Shown one piece after another: positions 26,201-34,044 of a DNA stretch of 64,000 nucleotides. A model generated the notes under the pieces. That model saw only the letters and a list, made by a program, of their open reading frames with translations, had not been told where the DNA came from and made no database searches. A program made the translations under genes and the position numbers. Positions within the stretch are counted from its first letter, which is position 1. Each line of letters begins with the position of its first letter. Location of the stretch: the NCBI GenBank assembly GCA_949825045.1, contig OX463812.1, positions 2,774,661-2,838,660 on the forward strand. The letters run 5' to 3'. The DNA comes from Argyresthia goedartella (Eukaryota > Arthropoda > Insecta > Lepidoptera > Argyresthiidae).

Positions 26201-27615
26201 AAAAAAATATTAACAAACATAATAACTAATAAAATAAATAGTATCTACAGCTAAGTATATTTTACTATTTGCAAATAAACTGGTTTACTAGCTATTATGG
26301 GATATATACATGTACAATCTATTTAAACCGTCAACAGTAACTATTTCCAGGTATTTCCACTATTTTCTGTGTATGGAATGACAAATGTTAATGGAAATAA
26401 TAACAAACTGTTTATCATAATGTGATCACACTAAGCAGTTGATAGCTAACTTTATAGCATTATTTTTATAAAAACATTATTAGGCCCAAATTAATAAACC
26501 ACTATCAGCTCTGAGAGCGATCTCAAACAAGGAAGCTGTTGTTTGGGGTTGGCTCTATGATATCTAGTATCATTCACATGATTTTTATCATTATGTAAAT
26601 GGAGGGTGGTTATTTGAAACCTCTCCTGTCCCCCTAGTATTTTTTTTTGCGAGGAAATGGATAGTTTTTGAGAAATAAATGAATTTTGTTAAAGTTTGAG
26701 GTTATGTTCACATAATTTTTACTACTAAGTCACATGACGGAAGTATGCAACCCATAGCGGGTTCCTATGTGGTTTTGTGGCATTTTAGTGTATTTTTTTA
26801 TTCTCGGAGACTAGGATTTATTTAAGACTGAGTTCAACTATTATTATATTTCTTTAGTAAAATTTGGCTAGAGTAGGTAATTGTGGCTAAATTTCAATTG
26901 GGTAATAGGTTAGGTTGGAACTTAGAAGAAGCAAAACCGGAGCATAGTGCAGCGGAATGCAGCAAAGCCTATGGAAATCGAAACAAAATTTAAAGATATG
27001 ACTAGATTTTTGTGTTTTTTTTTTGCGAAAATTGGTCAGTGCCACAGAAGCCCCTATATTACCTCAAATAAAAAAAAATGGTCAAAGTGTAGATAAAATT
27101 TTTTATAATTTATTTCTCAAAAACTATACATTTCCATGCAAAAAAACTATATTAGGGGACCCTAATTGACACTCTGACCGGGAGCCCCCACCTATCCCCC
27201 CACCACCTCCGCCCCTCAAATTAAGGTTTGAGATATCTCAGTCAGTGTCGATAAGGGGGTGGAAGATTTTGTTCCCTTGGCGCCCTCTTATCTACACTCC
27301 AACCGATAGCTCTCAGAGCTGATAGTGGTGAAGAGTGGTTTATGCAGTCCAAATTACAACCTCTATATTTGGATACATAACCTTAAACTAAGTATTTCCA
27401 TGAATGAGTCTCAACAATTTCTCTGGACATGCAATTTTGAAAGATTTCAAAACTAATACACGAGTTGCGAGTTTAGAATCGATATTATTTACATACATGG
27501 AGCTGAAATCTCTGTGGCTATCGCTGGCTTCGTCCCGATGGTTCCTCCGGCTCAGTTTGAGGAGATTCCGCGTCGACTGACGCAAGAAACGAATGGGCTT
27601 TGTCTCCACCTCCAT
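8278..27615 (-). CDS. Armadillo-repeat importin-alpha-like protein (TMCO6-like), six exons
   Basis: Exons on the minus strand: 27615-27497, 24148-23979, 12812-12670, 12199-12077, 11100-11039 and 8746-8278 (TGA at 8280-8278). The lengths (119, 170, 143, 123, 62, 469) total 1086 nt, and every junction is GT-AG and in phase, giving 361 residues. The N-terminus is basic (RNLLKLSRRNHRDEA), recalling an importin-beta-binding region. It is followed by a helix-rich stretch and armadillo-like repeats: the QKQCEATGCLTNLALAD block, the ASAWALGNLAASSKK block (both typical of importin-alpha and TMCO6), EFEHVVRTLANICVSEQ and CRSVLWLLGNLFKSSGG. Importin-alpha is about 500 residues, so this is a short relative. 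A role as a nuclear-import adaptor is family inference only. The start is the first in-frame ATG, with a strong GTATGT donor 119 nt on. Intron 2 (11.2 kb) carries a mariner, Gypsy, Helitron and MITEs. Confidence 0.82.
9044..10040. repeat. Interleaved inverted repeats (A-B-A'-B'), foldback element cluster
   Basis: Segment A (about 9044-9280) recurs inverted as A' (about 9570-9830). Segment B (about 9300-9470) recurs inverted as B' (about 9835-10040), so the arms are interleaved, not nested. Between B and A' is a perfect 26-bp palindrome, 9473-9498 and 9508-9533. Shared blocks include CTCTTTACTGCGTACAAAA, ACTACTTGGTAAAAACTCAT and ACATGCGGTTCCTGAA. It is non-coding and lies in intron 5 of the ARM gene. 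A related scrap lies at 7.2-7.3 kb. Confidence 0.75.
10222..10531 (-). repeat. Dispersed repeat, family also at 48.1-48.45 kb
   Basis: Blocks TTAGTAAAGATGG, CTCGAAGTAGGAGACGGATT, AAAGGGCTTCATGAG, CTATCGTGTGG and TTTGCTTTCG (minus strand) recur in the same order at 48090-48450 on the + strand. It is about 300 bp, non-coding, and flanked here by ATCTATATAG-rich sequence. Class unknown. Confidence 0.6.
10532..11038. other. Unassigned sequence in intron 5 of the ARM gene
   Basis: GC-richer than its surroundings (GCCCGGATACGAG, CACGCTGGCTCAGTGCGGG). It has the look of an inserted repeat, but there is no second copy in this window and no recognisable reading frame. Confidence 0.3.
11156..11240 (+). 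repeat. tRNA-headed SINE, type 2, truncated
   Basis: The head reads GAGCTCTGTGGTCTAGTG (A-box-like, TGGTCTAGTG) and then a B box GGTTCGAATCC at 11203-11213. This gives a polymerase III internal promoter but no tRNA fold. The second copy, at 62079, is longer. Confidence 0.55.
11259..11478 (-). repeat. tRNA-headed SINE, type 1, copy 1
   Basis: On the minus strand this has an A box TGGCCGAGTCGG-like (here changed to CGGCCGAGTCGG), a B box GGTTCGAGTCCCGG, then a shared body GGGGGCAAATATTTG...GAGAACGGATGTTTGTGCCC...CTAGTTTGGGGCTAGATCA...GTCCAAGG. Four copies occur in the window (11.3, 12.9, 61.9 and 62.5 kb). This copy has a 6-nt insertion beside the B box. Confidence 0.75.
12866..13096 (+). repeat. 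tRNA-headed SINE, type 1, copy 2
   Basis: Head GACGACCCGAATGGCCGAGT with an intact A box, then a degraded B box (GGTAGAGTCCCGG) and the same body and GTCCAAGG tail as the other copies. It lies in intron 2 of the ARM gene, 54 bp upstream of the third exon's acceptor and in the opposite orientation to the gene. Confidence 0.75.
13186..13400 (+). repeat. Lepidopteran dispersed repeat (GGGTTCCGTACCC type)
   Basis: The segment reads TTTAGGTTTCCGTACCCAAA then ACGGGACCCTATTACGAA, GTCTGTCTGTCCGTCTGTC, CTCATGAACCGTGATAG, ACATTTTCACAGATGATG and GTTGCCGCTATAACAAC. Same block order as at 2903 and 45508, and the fullest copy here. Confidence 0.7.
13587..14640 (-). pseudogene. Gypsy-type LTR retrotransposon reverse transcriptase fragment
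   Basis: Read on the minus strand with frame changes, the segment gives the start of a Gypsy RT (KEIDRLVSEEVLEP, then TPIVEMLKA, near 14440-14340), then PPLNEAFSEPQGGVLFF near 14250 and the region after the palm (LHALGQTPAPRNIKEQAFLGLLFFHIFIPHKATVAEPL). Stops and frameshifts interrupt it, and the YXDD palm block is not recognisable. The last part is triplicated in frame (87-bp units at 13621). It lies in intron 2 of the ARM gene. No LTRs were found, so it is a decayed internal fragment. Confidence 0.65.
13621..13881. repeat. Three tandem 87-bp copies within the Gypsy fragment
   Basis: Units start at 13621, 13708 and 13795 (TTCTCTAACGACCTGTATAG) and look identical. The period of 87 keeps the minus-strand frame, so 29 residues (QAFLGLLFFHIFIPHKATVA...) repeat three times. 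Confidence 0.9.
14641..15799. other. Unassigned intron DNA beside the Gypsy fragment
   Basis: It may hold more decayed Gypsy sequence (minus-strand frame at 15078-14970), but I cannot name a domain. The remainder shows nothing supported. Confidence 0.3.
15800..15930 (+). repeat. MITE-family copy, related to 25195-25346
   Basis: GCAGCAAATATCAGGG, TACTGCGGTAGCTTAGG, GAAGGGTAAAGGGGGTGA and TTTATCCTTCGTATTAGGTTG match the internal part of the element at 25.2 kb in the same order. The terminal inverted repeats are degraded here. Confidence 0.6.
15931..19297. other. Intron 2 of the ARM gene, no further element named
   Basis: AT-rich. A short GGCACACGGCACACGG tandem patch lies near 17228. The motif TAGCGCCATCTCGT occurs twice near 18760-18815. 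I see no supported gene. Confidence 0.4.
19298..20580 (-). mobile_element. mariner-family DNA transposon
   Basis: The terminal inverted repeats are GGGCGCACTATAAGTTTCCGG at the left and its near-match (GTAAG for ATAAG) at the right, ending at 20580. TA follows the right end at 20581, and TA lies 4 bases before the left end at 19292, as expected of TA target duplication with a small change. The length (about 1.28 kb) is normal for mariner. It encloses one long transposase frame and lies in intron 2 of the ARM gene, in the same orientation. Confidence 0.9.
19359..20411 (-). CDS. mariner transposase, intact 350-residue frame
   Basis: The frame is uninterrupted from ATG at 20411 to the stop at 19359. 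It opens with a helix-turn-helix DNA-binding part (MDLTRENFRSMIFYDF, then KTTVYSWFAEFKRGR, then DGRPSTAV), continues with the linker motif WIPHNLTEAQK, and ends with a DDE/D catalytic domain: first Asp in TGDETWIYC, second in LHHDNASSHTA, third in YSPDLAPCDFF. The spacing is that of the mariner DD34D group, and the length matches the family (about 345-350). An in-frame upstream ATG at 20498 would add 29 hydrophobic residues unlike mariner, so I prefer the start whose N-terminus matches the family. The enzyme would cut and rejoin DNA at the terminal repeats. No disabling change is seen, but activity is not shown. Confidence 0.93.
   Translation of the reverse strand: MDLTRENFRSMIFYDFKCNLTAQQSIARLETAFGNEAPCKTTVYSWFAEFKRGRINLSDESRDGRPSTAVTNKNIDAVRRMIDTDRHVTYHEIRASLEIGMSQIQLILHKHLGVRKLCSRWIPHNLTEAQKTDRVTWCSAMLTRFNEGASNLVWDIVTGDETWIYCYDPKTKQQSSVWVFQDEPKPTKVARVKSASKRMIASFFNKTGHVATVALESRRTVNSDWYTTICLPEVIDELRKNNRKRRIILHHDNASSHTARQTNDFLKAKNVELVSHPAYSPDLAPCDFFLFPKIKNHLRGQRFSSPEEAVEEYEKHVSEVTTEEWHKSFQNWFHRMKKCIDAKGDYFEKQ
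20583..21748. other. Intron 2 of the ARM gene, AT-rich, nothing named
   Basis: No supported gene or recognised repeat. There is a short run of related GAGTTAG/GAAGTTAGG words near 20650. Confidence 0.4.
21749..22140. repeat. Three tandem units of about 131 bp
   Basis: Units begin near 21749, 21880 and 22012. Shared blocks: AAGTCCGATTTTGATG, GTTTGATTGGTGCATGTTC, GGTGACAACTCACCAG and GTAAACATTT. The third unit is more diverged. The units lie beside a Helitron helicase remnant and could be Helitron internal repeats. Confidence 0.75.
22103..22242. repeat. Two tandem 70-bp units
   Basis: GGGGGCACTGCAGTGATAT at 22103 recurs at 22173, with TTTATATTAGCTA, AAAGAAACTC and ATAGAACTTTCTT following in both. 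It overlaps the end of the 131-bp array. Confidence 0.85.
22494..22625 (-). pseudogene. Helitron Pif1-type helicase C-terminal remnant
   Basis: The minus-strand frame carries FAKGQAYVALSRVRSLDG, the conserved last helicase motif of Helitron Rep/Helicase proteins (also Pif1), followed by a short tail with TNLDQRKLL. Upstream of about 22625 the frame loses any likeness to a helicase. A hairpin (TTTGACAGTG...CACTGTCAAA) at 22305-22330 lies downstream, but I see no CTRR end after it, so the 3' terminus is not proved. No Rep (HUH) part is visible. Confidence 0.7.
22862..22945. repeat. 21-bp minisatellite, four copies
   Basis: AAAACTATTACAAACACAACC units start at 22862, 22883, 22904 and 22925. The first two read AAACAC, the last two AAATAC. 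Confidence 0.9.
22946..23978. other. Intron 2 of the ARM gene, minor inverted words
   Basis: CCCCCGAC near 23130 and GTCGGGGG near 23187 form a short inverted pair. AACTACATTTCC near 23641 resembles sequence in the foldback at 26.5-27.3 kb. Nothing else is supported. Confidence 0.35.
24296..25935 (+). pseudogene. Decayed RTE-like LINE, deleted in the middle
   Basis: The order of parts: a first-frame start MEKERRKNNLIFFGVEEEG near 24296, seen in lepidopteran RTE-type LINEs; a Lys/Glu-rich region to 24700; an endonuclease scrap near 25030-25170 (TLLGKDRLEKR, GLSEIRREN); a short HYGGHKGQHRVGLIINK piece at 25390; and, after loss of the reverse transcriptase core, the C-terminal end near 25700-25930 (WRDELDEYQPQWWRVAQERKIW). 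Frameshifts are frequent. A MITE (25195-25346) interrupts the endonuclease. A (TTA)n run at 25980-26000 may be the LINE tail. It lies in intron 1 of the ARM gene. Confidence 0.65.
25195..25346. mobile_element. 152-bp MITE nested in the LINE
   Basis: Terminal inverted repeats of about 28 bp: CATCAAAAATACAGATTTGC at the left and its inverse ending GTATTTTTGATG at 25346, one mismatch seen. The internal part matches 15800-15930. No coding capacity. Confidence 0.75.
26027..26140. mobile_element. 114-bp MITE with 19-bp perfect inverted ends
   Basis: GAATTTCTATCAGAATCCC at 26027-26045 is the exact inverse of 26122-26140. No clear target duplication. Confidence 0.6.
26501..27328. mobile_element. Foldback element in intron 1 of the ARM gene
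   Basis: CCACTATCAGCTCTGAGAGC at 26501-26520 is the exact inverse of 27309-27328. Further inside, a second inverted block lies near 26651-26684 and 27113-27141 (TTTCTCAAAAACTAT). About 830 bp and non-coding. Confidence 0.65.
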
Positions 27616-27989
27616 GGTTATACAAATTCAGCAGGAATCATGTACCTATATAAACTGGCAGAAACATGGGAAAAATCCTACTGAATTTTCATAGCAGAAG
27701 AAAACACAACAAAACAAGACGTCAAAGCAGGCAACCTTCAATTATTTAGTGTTGCCATGGGAGGCAGAGGAGACCCACAGCACGTTCCGAGTGGCACCAT
27801 AATCGCTTATAGCGTCTACGAGGTCGTTCCGAATGAGTTTTAGCGTGACAACGGTAGCTCAAAATGGTTGATATGACTTCATGTTATTGTGTCGGTTATG
27901 TACGAAGAACGAATAGGAAACGTTACTGTGCAATGAATGAAAAGAAACGTTTCCCTACGCTAATCGGACATTCGGTCTATTAGGACTAT
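27616..27989. promoter_or_regulatory. Upstream region of the ARM-repeat gene
   Basis: This stretch lies between the ARM gene's ATG and the 5' end of a LINE, so its promoter and 5' UTR should be here. I see no convincing TATA box. Placement is inference from position only. Confidence 0.3.
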
Positions 27990-30627
27990 TAGACCCCCCC
28001 GCCTCTCCCGTGGAGCAGATGTGGTTCCGAGTCAACGTAGCTGGAAAGAAGCTTATAGTTGGCACGGCTTATCGCCCCCGATGGGTGAGTACTGACATTT
28101 TTTTTGATGCGATTACCGACTCACTGACTTCTATGACTGACTACGACAATATTATACTGGTAGGGGACTTTAACATTAACTATACTGACTGCAACGACAG
28201 CAAATTTAGATGTCTTGACGCAATTCTTAACTACACTGAAGTTGAGACAAATTGTTGACAAACCTACCCACTTTATCGACCATAGCGAAACGACGATTGA
28301 CCTTGTTTGCACGGATGCGCGGGTACGTAGTGTCCTCATATACTGCTTCATATACCGGACCTAGGTAATCATTGTTTTGTTACTGTTGACCTTCACGTCA
28401 AAAAACAAAAGCCCATCCCTAGGACTATAACTTTCCGACCAATTAAGGACATAGACCGTGACAGTTTTGACGAAGACATGTGTTCAATAGACTACTAGAT
28501 AACGTTGACGACATGCTAAGACAGTTCAATGACCAAATTACTGGACTTTTTGACAGACATGCGCCGGTCAGGATTAAAGTTGTGCGGGAGTCTCTTAAAC
28601 CGTGGCTTACAAGCAACGTTCGCTTAATGATGCGACTTCGTGATAAGGCACATAAAAGGTACAAAGAGTCTAAATTGGATGTGCATAAAAACTACTACTT
28701 AGACCTCAAACACCTAGTCATCACCGCCCTACACAATGAAAAACGTGCTTTTTTGAACAAAAAATCAACAGCTGCACTAGAGATCCGAAGCGCCTGTGGA
28801 AAAACCTTAAACACACTGTTCTACCGGATAGACGAAATATTGAGTTACCCGCACACTTTGGTAATGCCGACGCCATTAATGACCATTTCATGAATGTACC
28901 AGGAACGACTAAGGTGACCATTTCGGACTTGACTTACTTTGAATTTAACCGACACGACAATGCTACTAGGTTTTTTCTAAACCCCGTCACTGCACACACT
29001 GTTGCAAAAATACTGACGTCTATCAAGACCAATGCGACAGGAGTTGACCGAATTGGAATAGATATGGTTATACTGACTCTACCTACGACATTGCCGACCC
29101 TCACTGCGATTGTTAATCTGAGCATTTTGACGAAAATCTTTCCGACTGACTGGAAGACTGCGAAAGTTTCAACAACCCCCAAGAAACCTAATCCTGCCCA
29201 CATATCCGATTTACGTCCCATTAGCATTCTTCCTTGCATGTCTAAGGTAATTGAGAGAGCGGTATATAACCAGCTGTCGAGGAATCTGGAGGAAAATGGC
29301 ATTCTACCGGAATTGCAATCTGGGTTCCGGAAGGGTCGAGGGACGGCTACTGCGTTGCTAGACGTCGTGGACAACGTGCTGTCGGCGCTCGACAAGAAGA
29401 GGAGCACAATTATGGTGTTGCTAGATTTCTCCAGAGCCTTCGATTGTCTTAATACTGCCCTCTTATTATCAAAGATGTCTTATTATGGATTCGATAATGC
29501 TACGGTTAGGTGGTTCGTCATACATACAGTCGTAATACATAAGAATGATGGTACGATGCGGTTTTCATCAACAAAGCAGCTGACGCGGGGGGTCCCGCAA
29601 GGCTCCATATTAGGACCTCTTCTGTTTATTTTATACAGCGCCGATATTGTCACCAGTATCAAAAACTGCTCTTTCCACTTGTACGCGGATGATACGCAGT
29701 TGTACTTGTCGACACCATCAGAAGATGCAGTAGCTGCGGCACGGCAGTTCAACAGTGACCTCGATCGCATAGCGACATGGTCTGGCAGGAACTGTCTGGT
29801 GCTGAACCCCAGCAAGTCAAAGTACCATGGTACTTGGTACTCATAATCAAATCCATAATACGGTGCAAGCCCTTGCCGGCAATAATATAGCTATTATGGG
29901 GGAACCAGTGGAAAGGGTTGTAGAAGCAAAAAATCTCGGCTTACTAATGGATGGAGAGCTGCGTTTCGAAAAACATATAGGCAACGTAGTCAGCAACTGC
30001 TTCTATCCTTAAACTTCTCTATAATATACGCGATTACCTTAGCACTGATTTGCGTGTCAGGCTAAGTGAATCGCTGATATTATCAAGATTAAACTATTGT
30101 GATGTCGTTTATGGTGGCTGTATACTTGCCCGGACAAGAAAGTTAATACAACGTGTTCAAAACGCATGCGCACGTTTTTGCTTCAAGGTCCCTCCCAGAT
30201 CCCATGTCACACCACATTTGAACAATGCAAAACTCCTGAACATGGAAGCCCGACGAAAACTCCATTTGTCCATGTTGCTTTTTAGTGTCATACGCACTGA
30301 AGCTCCCAACTACCTATACAAGAAGCTCCAGTTTTCCACCAGGCAGCGTAGTGTTCACAAGGAGAATCGTTACCCCTCAGCAAAGAACGATGGCATGGGG
30401 TAGTTTCAGGTATGCGGCGTCCAAATGTTGGAATGATATTCCTCCCCCAGTCCACGAAGCTTTCAGTAGGTATGCTTTTGGGCGAAAGCTCAAGGCATAT
30501 TTGCTTGAACAGCAGAAACTTCCCTTCCCTGTCTGAACAACTCGCCGCAACTCAACTTGACGACGACGACGTAATCGCATCAGAAAAAGCAGTTGTGTTA
30601 TGTCACACATTTTTAAGTTATTATTAA
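27990..30627 (+). pseudogene. 5'-truncated jockey/CR1-like LINE, near-complete reverse transcriptase
   Basis: The element begins inside the endonuclease (KLIVGTAYRP and ILVGDFNINYTDC near 28045-28200, then THFIDHSETTIDLVCTD near 28265). The reverse transcriptase frame, 28890-29846, is open for 318 residues: NPAHISDLRPISILP, ELQSGFRKGRGT, the catalytic LLDFSRAFD, LTRGVPQGSILGPLLF and YADDTQLY. The C-terminal part continues in other frames at 29827-30012 and 30050-30536 (GSFRYAASKCWNDIPPPVHE). At least three frameshifts or stops and the missing 5' end make it inactive. A T-rich (TTTA)n stretch follows at 30626-30660, and TCTTTCTTTCTT near 31000 may be the tail. Clade is not settled. Confidence 0.8.
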
Positions 30628-31299
30628 TTTATTGTATTATTTATTTATTTATTTATTCATTTTTCAGTTTATTCACACAGCACATATTATCTCAGCCTTG
30701 TATATACACACCGATCATAGTTTATTTAAATAAAAGTAATATTATGTAAGTATTGTACGCACACTACACGGCAATTGTGGCACGTGCGGTCACTACCTGG
30801 CACTAACTGAAAATCAGCGCTGAGGGCCTCCACTCACAAGCACTATGCTGAGTTAGTGCCTTTTGCACAGCAAGAACACACCGAGACCCTGGCCAATAAT
30901 TGTTTACAATTAGTTGTGTTTTTAGATGTTTCGTTTTGTTTATTATACTTTTTTGTTTTGTCCTACAGTAAGGTGTGTTTTTTGTGTGTAATAAATGTCT
31001 CTTTCTTTCTTTCTTCTTTCATTAGGACATCGCTCCGAGAGAGCGGGGCGGCGGGCGGGAGGTATTGAGCCATGCCGACTCGCTCTCGCACACCCAGCAC
31101 GGCATTGACATCTTGACTAGAATGACAGTCCTAAGCTTGTTTAAGTATGAAGGGAAATCAAATATTATAACTTTTTATTTCTGCTATGCAAACAGACACA
31201 TAGAATTGTATAAATATGTTAATATTATCAGAGTATAATATTCCTCAAGTTTCTGCTCTGCACGAAAAGAAAGGTTAACCTAATAGCTTCATTTTTTAT
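30628..31299. other. LINE 3' flank and unassigned DNA
   Basis: Contains the (TTTA)n run, a CTTT-rich run near 30996-31020 and a GC-rich patch with GCGGGGCGGCGGGCGGG near 31043. No gene is supported. Confidence 0.35.
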
Positions 31300-31525
31300 T
31301 TGATCCTACGTCATACATAATAGTACTAATAAAGCTGTTAGATCTTACTGGACTTACACTGACTGAAATGTCATAGTACGGAGCGCTCTCTGATGTGATG
31401 ACCGAGCAGGCATATTTTTTTATTCATAAGATCCAACGTCCTAATAGTACTAATAGAGCTATTAGAGTGTACTAGTACACTGACTGAAATGTACTAGTAC
31501 GGAGCGCTCTCTCTGATGACCGAGT
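31300..31525. repeat. Tandem duplication of about 125 bp, then an AT microsatellite
   Basis: TAATAGTACTAATA, ACACTGACTGAAATGT, AGTACGGAGCGCTCTCT and GATGACCGAG occur in order in both halves (from about 31300 and about 31425). An (AT)n run follows at 31530-31562. Confidence 0.7.
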
Positions 31526-31704
31526 ATATTATAGTATATTAATATATATATATATATATATTATATTAGACATATTAGGCAGTCAAATTAACAAAAATAT
31601 TAAACTTAATCCATCAGAGCCACAACCATCAACTTCCGGCATCTTATCTTCGTCCGTAACTCACGATGCACCACCACCACTATCTCTAATTAACTTAATT
31701 GTCA

Positions 31705-31850
31705 TTATTTTTAATAAAGGCTTATCTCATATTATTATTGTGTTAATTTTTTCGCAAATGGTACGAAAAGTAGAGTATTTTCCTCGGTGATAAAGGTGTC
31801 TTAGTCTTGGGTGAACTTAAATCCCTCGCTACACACAGGACTCATCTTAA
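31705..31850. repeat. Direct repeat of about 145 bp, copy 1
   Basis: ATTTTTAATAAAGGCTTATC through AATCCCTCGCTACACACAGG, nearly identical to 33580-33720. Copy 2 lies in the Crypton intron. The motif CCTCGCTACGCTCGGG follows this copy several times to 31960. Confidence 0.8.
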
Positions 31851-32119
31851 ATCCCTCGCTTCGCTCGTGATTTAAGTTTTTAACACCCTCGCTACGCTCG
31901 GGAGTAAACTTCGAGTCCTTCGTTACGCTCGCTATTCAAATCGTCACCCGCGACAGTAGACACTGCTTTATCCCCTTGGTTAACAATCTACTAATTTCCT
32001 CACTTTTTCACCCAAAACAAAGCTAGGTAATATTGTCGACGACTCTAAATATCAATAACTAACAAAAGTTGGGTTGTAATAGTGTCATTTGTCAGTGTCA
32101 ACGTTTACCGTCGCGTTCA

Positions 32120-32345
32120 AAGCGTTTCGAATGGATAATTACGATAATAATTTACAAAAGCAACGAATCTACGGACCACATCACTATTCTTCGGTGTAGG
32201 ATAATTTTGAATTACTCGTGACTTTTCGGGATCAGGAAAAACCCCTTCAGTAGATACTACATGACCTAGATATAATAATTGTTTCTTTAGGAAGTCACAT
32301 TTTTCTGGGTTTAATCTGGCTTACATTTTATTTAAATTTTCCTCA
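32120..32345 (-). pseudogene. Gypsy reverse transcriptase scrap
   Basis: The minus-strand frame holds ARLNPEKCDFLKKQLLYLGH, then EGVFPDPEKSRVIQNYP and FVNYYRN, the stretch just after the catalytic palm in Gypsy-type reverse transcriptases. It is too short for function, with no LTR nearby. Confidence 0.7.
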
Positions 32346-32448
32346 TAGTCGGTGTGAAAAGTTCTGTTTGTCACTCAGGAGCAAAATTATTTTCGTCATA
32401 GGCGTTAACGCTTGAATCCTACGTTACGCTCACTCTGATTTCAATGTA

Positions 32449-32575
32449 CCGCCCTCGCCGTAAATACATCATTTTGCTCCCTTGTGACACAAATAACTAT
32501 TTTGGTATGTTCCAAGGGTCAAATAGTAGATTGTATCACAAGGGAGTAAACTAATATTTTTACGGCGAGGGCGCT
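32449..32575. repeat. Inverted repeat, about 40-bp arms
   Basis: GCCCTCGCCGTAAATACATC...CTCCCTTGTGA and its imperfect inverse ending ACGGCGAGGGCGC at 32575. It lies just downstream of the Crypton coding part, with AGCGAAGTGAGGGATT-type words following. Confidence 0.65.
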
Positions 32576-33579
32576 TTTTAAAATCCAGAGCGAAGTGAGG
32601 GATTCTAGAGTAGAATCCCGAACGTAGCGAGGGATTCAAATTGGGTCGTCCGAGCTAAAATATATTTTGCGCCCAAGTGGTGCGCACTCTACTTTTCATC
32701 ACCCTCTATGAGAAAATAAACTCATATTTATTGTAATATTATTGTTTAATAAAACATAGAGTAACAACTAAATTGACATAAAATATTATCTAATAATAAA
32801 ACATCTAAAAACTTATATTTACATTTGAGACATTTTCGCAATTATGAAAATTTATTATTACAGTTTTATTAGGAATAGAGATTGTTGTAGATTTCATATT
32901 CTGCGTGTTTGAAATAATGTCCGAATCTTGCTCATTTTGAGGAAAAGGTGACGGTGAATCTCGTTGTTTGGATGTAGATGGGCGCGGCGACAGTGGCATG
33001 GATGGATTCAGTTAACTGAAGGTTGCAATTTAATATTTTCCACAATGCGTTCACATGTTTTCGCCTTGTTCTCAATGTAATCTTCTATATGCCCCTCTCC
33101 TACAGCACTCGACTTCCATCCTCCAAGTCGCTTGAGAACAGTTAAGTCCGCTCCAGAATCTGCCAAAAGGGTAGCAGAAGTACGACGAAAACAATGTCCT
33201 GTCAGATTTATATCTGGTAACTTCAAATAAGTAGCGATTTCTTGTGGTATGTTAGAAATTTTATTTTTTCCCATAACTTGTTTGATGTACTTGCCATTTT
33301 GATAATGGATGAAAAACCGATTGGTTTTCATATCAGCAGGACGCAGGTCCAGGTATTTATGTACAATAGTTTTATATTCTCCTCGGATTATGCCTTCGCC
33401 TTCGATCCTTATCGATCAATTTTTGTTTATGTGTCTGTCAGCTTTATTAACAGTAAATCATCCGAGTGATTTTCGACATCATCAACAGTTATTTTTAAAA
33501 GTTCATTTCCACGACAAGCTCCATGTACTCCCAAAATTAATGCCACCTGTAACAAAACTGAATGTGAATGTCTTATTCA

Positions 33580-33720
33580 CATTATTTTTAATAAAGGCTT
33601 ATCTCATATTATTATTGTGTTATTTTTTTCGCAAATGCTACGAAAAGTAGAGTATTTTCCTCGGTGATAAAGGTGTCTTAGTCTTGGGTGAACTTAAATC
33701 CCTCGCTACACTCAGGACTC
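33580..33720. repeat. Direct repeat of about 145 bp, copy 2, in the Crypton intron
   Basis: Matches 31705-31850 from ATTTTTAATAAAGGC to AATCCCTCGCTACAC. It differs by a few bases, then diverges at GGACTCGAAG. Confidence 0.8.
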
Positions 33721-33793
33721 GAAGTATCTATCGAAGTACAGGTTAAAATAAAATGCGCATTTTAAAACACTGGTTATTCTTTACTAATCCACC

Positions 33794-34044
33794 ATATACA
33801 AGGTGACATTTAATGAGCTGACCATATTTTGGGGAATGATAGCACCCATTATTATGAACAACTTTCCCCAAGAAACATATGGTCGTAAATAGTAACTTGT
33901 TATCAGCTGATCGGATCAATGTACTGAGGGACGAAAAATATTTTTCGTTTGCGACCATATGTTTCTTTGGGAAAGTTGTTCATAATGATTGATGCTATCA
34001 ATCCCCGAAATATGGTCAGCTAATTAAATGTCATCTTGTACATA
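33794..34044. mobile_element. 251-bp MITE with about 90-bp inverted arms, in the Crypton intron
   Basis: The left arm (33794-33884) and right arm (33952-34044) are inverse copies with a few mismatches (GACATTTAAT, AGCTGACCATATTT, TATGAACAACTTTCCC, ACATATGGTCG). The right arm ends 8 bases before the intron's GT. Confidence 0.75.
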
